Source: SLHU01 sp009929975
Lineage (GTDB): Bacteria; Bacillota; Clostridia; Saccharofermentanales; UBA5734
Reading direction: 5' to 3'
Assembly (NCBI GenBank): GCA_040776905.1
Contig: JAXGZQ010000002.1
Span: forward strand, 434,001 to 498,000
Length of the DNA: 64,000 nt
The notes under the pieces are model-generated. The model searched no databases, was not told the origin of the DNA, and saw only the letters and a program-made list of their open reading frames with translations. This document shows positions 57,918-64,000 of this stretch, piece after piece; position 1 is the first letter of the stretch, and each line of letters starts with the position of its first letter. A program made the position numbers and the translations under genes.

Positions 57918-59584
57918 ACCCATAACTCCTCAATTCCTTCATAAGGATGATAGACATTCGGCCGGCTGCTGCCAATGACACGGTCACCGGCCAGCAGCGC
58001 CTGTTCACGGATCAGCAGTGGCTGCCAGGCTGAGCGGACCGAGAGATGATGCAGCAGCAGCCCCTGTTCACGATCAGCCATACGGCTCTCGGGAGAGCGC
58101 TGATGCCAGACGGTTTCGAGTAAAGCCAGCCATTCATCAAATCCGGCGATACCAGATGACGGGGCTGAGCCGGGCTCAGATCCGGTCATCTCCGGCCGGC
58201 CGTCATGAAGATAAAGCCAGGACGGATCAGGCTGCAGCGGCAGGCGGGCTGCCACCAGCGCGATCTCGTAGCGTTCACTGATCCAGGCACTGTTGAACTC
58301 ATCTGCACTGAGCGGCTGCCCTTCCCAGTTGATTCCGGCCAGATCAAGCTGGATACCAATCAGTTCGGCCAGTTCATGTCTCAACGGATCGTGTTCAGGC
58401 CAGATCAGACGAAGCGGCCGGGAGAAATCGTCCTGATTCCAATCAGCTTCATTTTCAGCCAGCAGCTGCTGAATAATCTCAGGCATTGAAGGAATGTCAC
58501 CGGGGCTCACCTCATAAGCGGATGGCAGTGGAAATTCACGGCGGATCACCTGGCTTTCCATTTCATCTATCGGCAGGCTGAGCAGGATCTCTTTGATCTT
58601 GAGAAAAGTCGGCTCATAGTCAGCCAGACTGCCGCGGCCCGTCCGTAGATGGGCAAGCACCATGTCATGACCGGCGAAGGGTGAAAATCTCAGACTGCCG
58701 CGGCGGCTGTACCGGGTATATTCCGGTTCCGGCAGAAGAAGCAGATCGAGTTCGTCACCGGCAAAGGCTGTCAGGGCATCCTGCAGATCACGATAAGGCG
58801 TTACGTCGATCCGGCGCAGTTCGCTGCTGTCAAAGGAAAACTGATCCAGTGTCAACTCCAGGGTCCCGTCTTCCCGGACAGTTGTCATGCGGTACGCGCC
58901 GCTGCCGGGAATCAGCGGCCGATTCTGCTGATTGAGCCAGTCGGCCGGTATGACCGGGAAAACCAGCGCATAGGCAAGCCACGGATCCGGTGCAGATAAT
59001 TCGAGACGCAGCCGGACCGGATTCTCAACCTCGATTGACGCTATCCGGGCAAGCGCGTCCGCGTAGACTGACTGTTCCGGATGATCAAGAATAAACTGAA
59101 TGCAGGCCGCGACATCATCCGACGTGACTGCCGTACCGTCATGAAAGCGCGATCCGGGCTGCAGACTGATGATAACCGATGTCTCATCCGCAGGGTTACT
59201 CATCTCCCGGATCAACTGTGGCCGCAGGCTCTGATCAGACTCGATCCGGTAAAGTCCCTGATAGATCAGATCATTGACCGCCAGCTGCGACTGGTCTGAT
59301 GCGAGCAGCGGGTTGGGATTATCCGTGGCCAGCTGCCAGAGCCGCAGTGTTCCACCGGGCTGGTTGGGACGGTCACCCGGCAGGGGTCCGTCATCCAGTT
59401 CAGATGGATCAGTTTCTGTTTGAGTCGGTACCGTCCCGGTTTCAGCCGGCGCTTCAGAGCTTGTCGGCACCGTCACGTCAGACTGGCAGCCGGCAGCGAG
59501 CCAGAGCAGACCCAGCAACAGCAGAAGCAGAAGCCGGGCTGGAAGAACCCGTTGATGTTTCATCAGGAATTCAGGTTGTTTCAT
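57908..59584 (-). CDS. Solute-binding lipoprotein, family 5 (peptide/nickel type)
   Basis: About 558 residues. A lipoprotein signal (RLLLLLLLGLLWLAAGC, with Cys about residue 33) is followed by a Thr/Ser/Pro/Glu-rich linker (about 35-75) and a family 5 binding domain (GGTLRLWQLATDNPNPLLA, LQPGSRFHDGTAVTSDDVAA). It would be anchored outside the membrane and present peptides or similar ligands. No ABC permease or ATPase lies nearby, so it is an orphan. The start is ATG 59584, overlapping the ymdB end, or ATG 59563; neither has a strong ribosome site. Confidence 0.85.
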   Translation of the reverse strand: MKQPEFLMKHQRVLPARLLLLLLLGLLWLAAGCQSDVTVPTSSEAPAETGTVPTQTETDPSELDDGPLPGDRPNQPGGTLRLWQLATDNPNPLLASDQSQLAVNDLIYQGLYRIESDQSLRPQLIREMSNPADETSVIISLQPGSRFHDGTAVTSDDVAACIQFILDHPEQSVYADALARIASIEVENPVRLRLELSAPDPWLAYALVFPVIPADWLNQQNRPLIPGSGAYRMTTVREDGTLELTLDQFSFDSSELRRIDVTPYRDLQDALTAFAGDELDLLLLPEPEYTRYSRRGSLRFSPFAGHDMVLAHLRTGRGSLADYEPTFLKIKEILLSLPIDEMESQVIRREFPLPSAYEVSPGDIPSMPEIIQQLLAENEADWNQDDFSRPLRLIWPEHDPLRHELAELIGIQLDLAGINWEGQPLSADEFNSAWISERYEIALVAARLPLQPDPSWLYLHDGRPEMTGSEPGSAPSSGIAGFDEWLALLETVWHQRSPESRMADREQGLLLHHLSVRSAWQPLLIREQALLAGDRVIGSSRPNVYHPYEGIEELWVWS

Positions 59585-60359
59585 GGATCTGAAGCCGCTC
59601 GATCCGGCGCGTCTGACCGGTCAGCGGGTCGATGTCAGCAACCAGTGCCGCGATGGCACTTGGACCATGCGCAACATGATACGCGGCCGGCAGGCGATCA
59701 ACCATTCGACGCAGAGAGGACTCAGCGTCCATTCCGATGATCCCTTCAACCGGTCCGGTCATTCCGACATCCGTCAGATATCCGGTACCACGGTCAAGAA
59801 TGCGTTCGTCTGCCGTCTGTACATGGGTATGAGTTCCAACGACCAGTGAGACCCGACCATTGAGATGATGGGCCATAGCTGTTTTTTCAGATGTCGCCTC
59901 CGCGTGAAAATCTACCATCACCATGCGGACATCGCTGTTCTGCCGGACCTGCCCGATAATACGGTCGGCACAGGCAAACGGGTCATCAACAGGGTCCATG
60001 AAGATGCGGCCAAGCAGGTTGATCAGCAGAAAAGGACCTTCCGGCAGATTAAGCAGAATGTGTCCCTTCCCCGGCCAGGCAGCCGGGACATTGGCCGGCC
60101 GGATCAGATTCGGGATATCATCAATCGTCTGGAGCAGCTCACGCTTTGACCAGGTGTGATTTCCGAGGGTCATGACATCCACACCGATATGGCGAAATTC
60201 ACGAGCCAGTGTCGGCGTAAGACCAAGACCGGCCGCCGCGTTTTCAACATTCGCGATACAGACTGTCGTGTCATATTGCTTCTTCAGTCCGGGCAGTTTT
60301 TCCTTGAGCAGCCGCCGTGCGGCCCCGCCGACAATATCGCCGATGAAAATAATGTTCAA
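59571..60359 (-). CDS. ymdB: YmdB-type metallophosphoesterase (TIGR00282)
   Basis: A 262-residue dinuclear metal phosphodiesterase; the Bacillus homologue hydrolyses 2',3'-cyclic nucleotides and affects biofilm choices. Metal ligands are in FIGDIVG, NVENAA, LGNHTW, DFHAEATSE and GTHTHVQT. I choose the TTG at 60359 because GGAGG lies 7 nt upstream and the N-terminus NIIFIGDIVG then matches the family; the ATG at 60380 is in frame but further up. It follows rny, the usual Bacillota order. Confidence 0.93.
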   Translation of the reverse strand: MNIIFIGDIVGGAARRLLKEKLPGLKKQYDTTVCIANVENAAAGLGLTPTLAREFRHIGVDVMTLGNHTWSKRELLQTIDDIPNLIRPANVPAAWPGKGHILLNLPEGPFLLINLLGRIFMDPVDDPFACADRIIGQVRQNSDVRMVMVDFHAEATSEKTAMAHHLNGRVSLVVGTHTHVQTADERILDRGTGYLTDVGMTGPVEGIIGMDAESSLRRMVDRLPAAYHVAHGPSAIAALVADIDPLTGQTRRIERLQIHETT

Positions 60360-60434
60360 TCCATAGCCTCCATGCTTCAATTATCATCCTATTCTACCAT
60401 AATTCCCTCTGGCTGAAAATGAAGGTGGAGAACA

Positions 60435-60470
60435 GAAAAAACGCAGTGGTTCCGTTGGTTCCACTGCGTT
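60435..60470 (-). terminator. Terminator after rny
   Basis: Minus strand: AACGCAGTGG, 11-base loop, CCACTGCGTT, then TTTTTC. Confidence 0.85.
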
Positions 60471-60505
60471 CTATTATGCTTGCTCCGAAGATACAGGTGA
60501 TATCA

Positions 60506-62104
<1,599 letters not shown>

Positions 62105-62144
62105 GAACTATCCTGTAAACAAGGATTATAAGCATATTCTCTAT

Positions 62145-62172
62145 TTTATAGAACATGACAGGGTAATGTCAA
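62145..62172 (-). promoter_or_regulatory. Promoter of rny
   Basis: Minus strand: TTGACA (62172-62167), 16-bp spacer, TATAAA (62150-62145). A second TATAAT (62130-62125) lies downstream. The -35 is only a few bases beyond the hydrogenase terminator. Confidence 0.65.
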
Positions 62173-62174
62173 TG

Positions 62175-62208
62175 AAAAATGGTCCGGCCATTACCGGCCG
62201 GACCATTT
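62175..62208 (-). terminator. Terminator of the hydrogenase gene
   Basis: Minus strand: AAATGGTCCGGCC, loop GGTAAT, GGCCGGACCATTT, then TT. A perfect 13-bp stem. Confidence 0.9.
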
Positions 62209-62227
62209 CTGATCACTTATCGTCCGA

Positions 62228-64000
62228 TCAGGGCAGTTTATCGAGAACCGAGTCAGGATAAACCTCACGAACCTGATACGTTGTATGGAGCAGTTCATGC
62301 GAAAGATGACCATTGGGCCTGCCCAGGAAGTCATCATACAGCTTCTGGACATCGGCGTTCTTATGCGACTTGCGTTCCGTCCGCGTCAGATCTTCTTCAT
62401 AGAGCGCTTTGGCCCGCTCGGCGCGGACATCAATATCCATCAGGTCCTGCGCGTGGATCTGGGGCTGCCCGCCACCGCAGACACAACCGCCTGAACATCC
62501 CATGATCTCAATGAAATGATATTCCGGCGCGGTTCCGGCACGGATTGATTCGAGTAGTTTTCGGGCCGCAGCGGTGCTGTGGGCAACAGCGATCCGCAGT
62601 TTCATGCCGGCGATTTCCAGCTCGGCCTCCTTGATCATGGCATCAACACCGCGAACCATCGTATAGTCGATCTGCGGCATGTCCTTTTCCTCAAGAATAT
62701 CCGCGACCGTTCTCAACGCCGCTTCCATGACACCGCCGGTTGCTCCGAAGATCGCTCCGGCTCCCGTATAATCACCGATCAGGTCCTGATCCGGACCTTC
62801 ATCCGGCATCCGGTTGAAATTGATACCGGCCTGTTTGATCATCCGGGCCAGCTCACGGGTGGTGAGAACCGCGTCGACATCGCGGACACCGGTATTCGGA
62901 TTAAACATTTCTTCGCGGGTCGATTCAGTTTTCTTGGATGTACAGGGCATGACCGAAACAACAAAGATATCCTTCGGATCAATTCCCTTACGTTTGGCGT
63001 AATATGATTTGATGATCGCGCCTTCCATCTGATGCGGTGACTTGCAGGTTGAAAGGTTGTCCAGGAATTCCGGGAAATAGAATTCCGAGAAACGCACCCA
63101 GCCCGGAGAACAGGATGTGATCATCGGCAGTTTGCCGCCATTTTTCAGTCGATTGAGCAGCTCGGTCCCTTCTTCCATGATCGTCAGGTCAGCACCAAAG
63201 TTGGTATCGTAAATTTTGTCAAAGCCCATACGGCGCAGCGCCGCGAACATCTTCCCCGTCACCCGGGTTCCGATCGGATAGCCGAATTCTTCACCGAGCG
63301 CGGCACGGACGGCCGGGGCGACCTGGACCACCACGTGTTTGGCCGGATCGTTGATCGCCTGCCAGACGCGTTCATCATCTTCTTTTTCATGCAGCGCGCC
63401 GACCGGGCAGGCGATGATGCACTGTCCGCAATACACGCAGGGGGCATCCGCCATACTGATATCATACGCCGGTCCGACCGCTGTATTGAATCCGCGGTTG
63501 ATAAAGGACAGCACACCGATGGACTGCTGCTCACAGGCAGCGACACAGCGGCCGCACTGGATGCACTTGCTGCTGTCGCGGACGATCGAGTCTGAGCGGT
63601 CATCATAGGTGCTCGGGCTCTTCTCGCCTTCGTAGCTGAACTCACGGATATTATAGCGATCACACAGATCCTGCAGCTCACAGTTTTTATTGCGGATACA
63701 GGACAGACAGTCCTTGTTGTGATCAGACAGAATCATTTCGAGTGTTGACCGCCGCGTCGAGCGGACACGGTTTGAGTTTGTCTTGACGACCATGCCTTCA
63801 GTCACCGGGTTGACACAGGCCGCCGCCAACGCCCGTCCGCCGACGACTTCAACCAGACAGACGCGGCAGGCACCGACTTCATTGACTCCTTTGAGATAGC
63901 AGAGTGTCGGGATATCAACACCGGCCTTGCGGGCGGCTTCGAGGATCGTATAGGTCTCAGGAACTTTGACCTGGACATTATCAATCGTTAATTGAACCAT
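62228..64000 (-). CDS. [FeFe]-hydrogenase, HndD/HydA-type
   Basis: A 590-residue hydrogenase, complete because its ATG is the last codon of the window. From the N-terminus: a 2Fe-2S domain (CYLKG, GACRVCLVE), the His/Cys 4Fe-4S motif (HNKDCLSCIRNKNCELQ), two 4Fe-4S clusters (CIQCGRCVAAC, CVYCGQCIIAC) and the H-cluster domain with L1 TSCSPGW, L2 MPCTSKK and L3 MGCSGGCVCGGGQP. The L1 residue next to the cluster Cys (Ser298) is usually Cys. The small-subunit C-terminal helix follows. This layout is the group A type that works with NADH-linked subunits (hndA-C or nuoE/F-like), probably encoded beyond the window. Confidence 0.95.
   Translation of the reverse strand: MVQLTIDNVQVKVPETYTILEAARKAGVDIPTLCYLKGVNEVGACRVCLVEVVGGRALAAACVNPVTEGMVVKTNSNRVRSTRRSTLEMILSDHNKDCLSCIRNKNCELQDLCDRYNIREFSYEGEKSPSTYDDRSDSIVRDSSKCIQCGRCVAACEQQSIGVLSFINRGFNTAVGPAYDISMADAPCVYCGQCIIACPVGALHEKEDDERVWQAINDPAKHVVVQVAPAVRAALGEEFGYPIGTRVTGKMFAALRRMGFDKIYDTNFGADLTIMEEGTELLNRLKNGGKLPMITSCSPGWVRFSEFYFPEFLDNLSTCKSPHQMEGAIIKSYYAKRKGIDPKDIFVVSVMPCTSKKTESTREEMFNPNTGVRDVDAVLTTRELARMIKQAGINFNRMPDEGPDQDLIGDYTGAGAIFGATGGVMEAALRTVADILEEKDMPQIDYTMVRGVDAMIKEAELEIAGMKLRIAVAHSTAAARKLLESIRAGTAPEYHFIEIMGCSGGCVCGGGQPQIHAQDLMDIDVRAERAKALYEEDLTRTERKSHKNADVQKLYDDFLGRPNGHLSHELLHTTYQVREVYPDSVLDKLP

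Overview
The window comes from a moderately GC-rich, anaerobic, low-GC-lineage Gram-positive-type bacterium (Bacillota, most likely Clostridia). The evidence is an [FeFe]-hydrogenase of the NADH/ferredoxin-linked HndD type, a T-box leader, PyrR attenuation, type 1B dihydroorotate dehydrogenase (PyrD/PyrK), RNase Y with YmdB, two DUF881 genes, the phoH-pgpH-ybeY-era-recO cluster, a CGAAC-N4-GTTYG LexA box and an ISLre2-family insertion sequence. I cannot name the genus. Nearly all of the window is ordinary, tightly packed housekeeping DNA with many 1-4 bp start/stop overlaps.

Layout. 1-4.9 kb: end of a PflX-like radical SAM gene, a Xer-type recombinase, and asd - alpha/beta hydrolase - LacI regulator. 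4.96-6.42 kb: ISLre2-family element. 6.45-10.0 kb: promoter and T-box controlling leuA, then a DUF4127 gene. 10.0-10.75 kb: a small secreted protein with three W-x6-GPPPW repeats, preceded by a LexA-like box, bracketed by two copies of a 23-bp repeat and followed by a perfect 17-bp-arm hairpin. 10.75-13.3 kb: HAD phosphatase, a single-span membrane protein, lexA (divergent) and hfq (convergent, overlapping lexA). 13.4-20.4 kb: miaB-mutS-mutL-miaA. 20.5-30.25 kb: GH140-like hydrolase, tldD, tldE, DAHP synthase, MoxR, DUF58, transglutaminase. 30.4-42.6 kb: pyrimidine gene block pyrR-B-C-F / carA-carB-pyrK-pyrD-pyrE followed by a YgjP-like metallopeptidase and an SDR. 42.7-47.1 kb: tRNA-Leu(CAA), a metal-exporter-like membrane protein, tRNA-CAU (probably Ile2), tRNA-Tyr, a sugar isomerase-like protein, murD and tRNA-Leu(CAG). 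47.1-49.7 kb: a nuclease-helicase fusion. 49.5-57.9 kb: recO, era, ybeY, pgpH, phoH, two DUF881 genes, rluD, lspA. 57.9-64 kb: a solute-binding lipoprotein, ymdB, rny and the [FeFe]-hydrogenase.

How it fits together. The pyr block would make UMP from bicarbonate, with PyrR sensing UMP/UTP through a leader attenuator. Its carbamoyl-phosphate synthase small subunit has lost all three glutaminase residues (Cys to Gly, His to Met, Glu to Asp), so the enzyme probably uses free ammonia; in the same block aspartate carbamoyltransferase has His where a near-invariant Arg sits. The mutSL block is methyl-independent mismatch repair (MutL has the endonuclease motif), with tRNA A37 modification genes (miaA, miaB) at both ends.

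Most unusual items: the triad-less CarA; the secreted GPPPW-repeat protein with its flanking repeats and LexA-like box; the interleaved divergent promoters of pyr and tRNA-Leu; RNase Y, whose best Shine-Dalgarno sequence points at an AUC codon that would give a protein of the family's usual length; and the 215-bp tail-to-tail overlap of the nuclease-helicase with recO. I found no CRISPR array, prophage or defence island. No coherent undescribed multi-gene system is evident; the closest candidate is the 10.0-10.75 kb locus.
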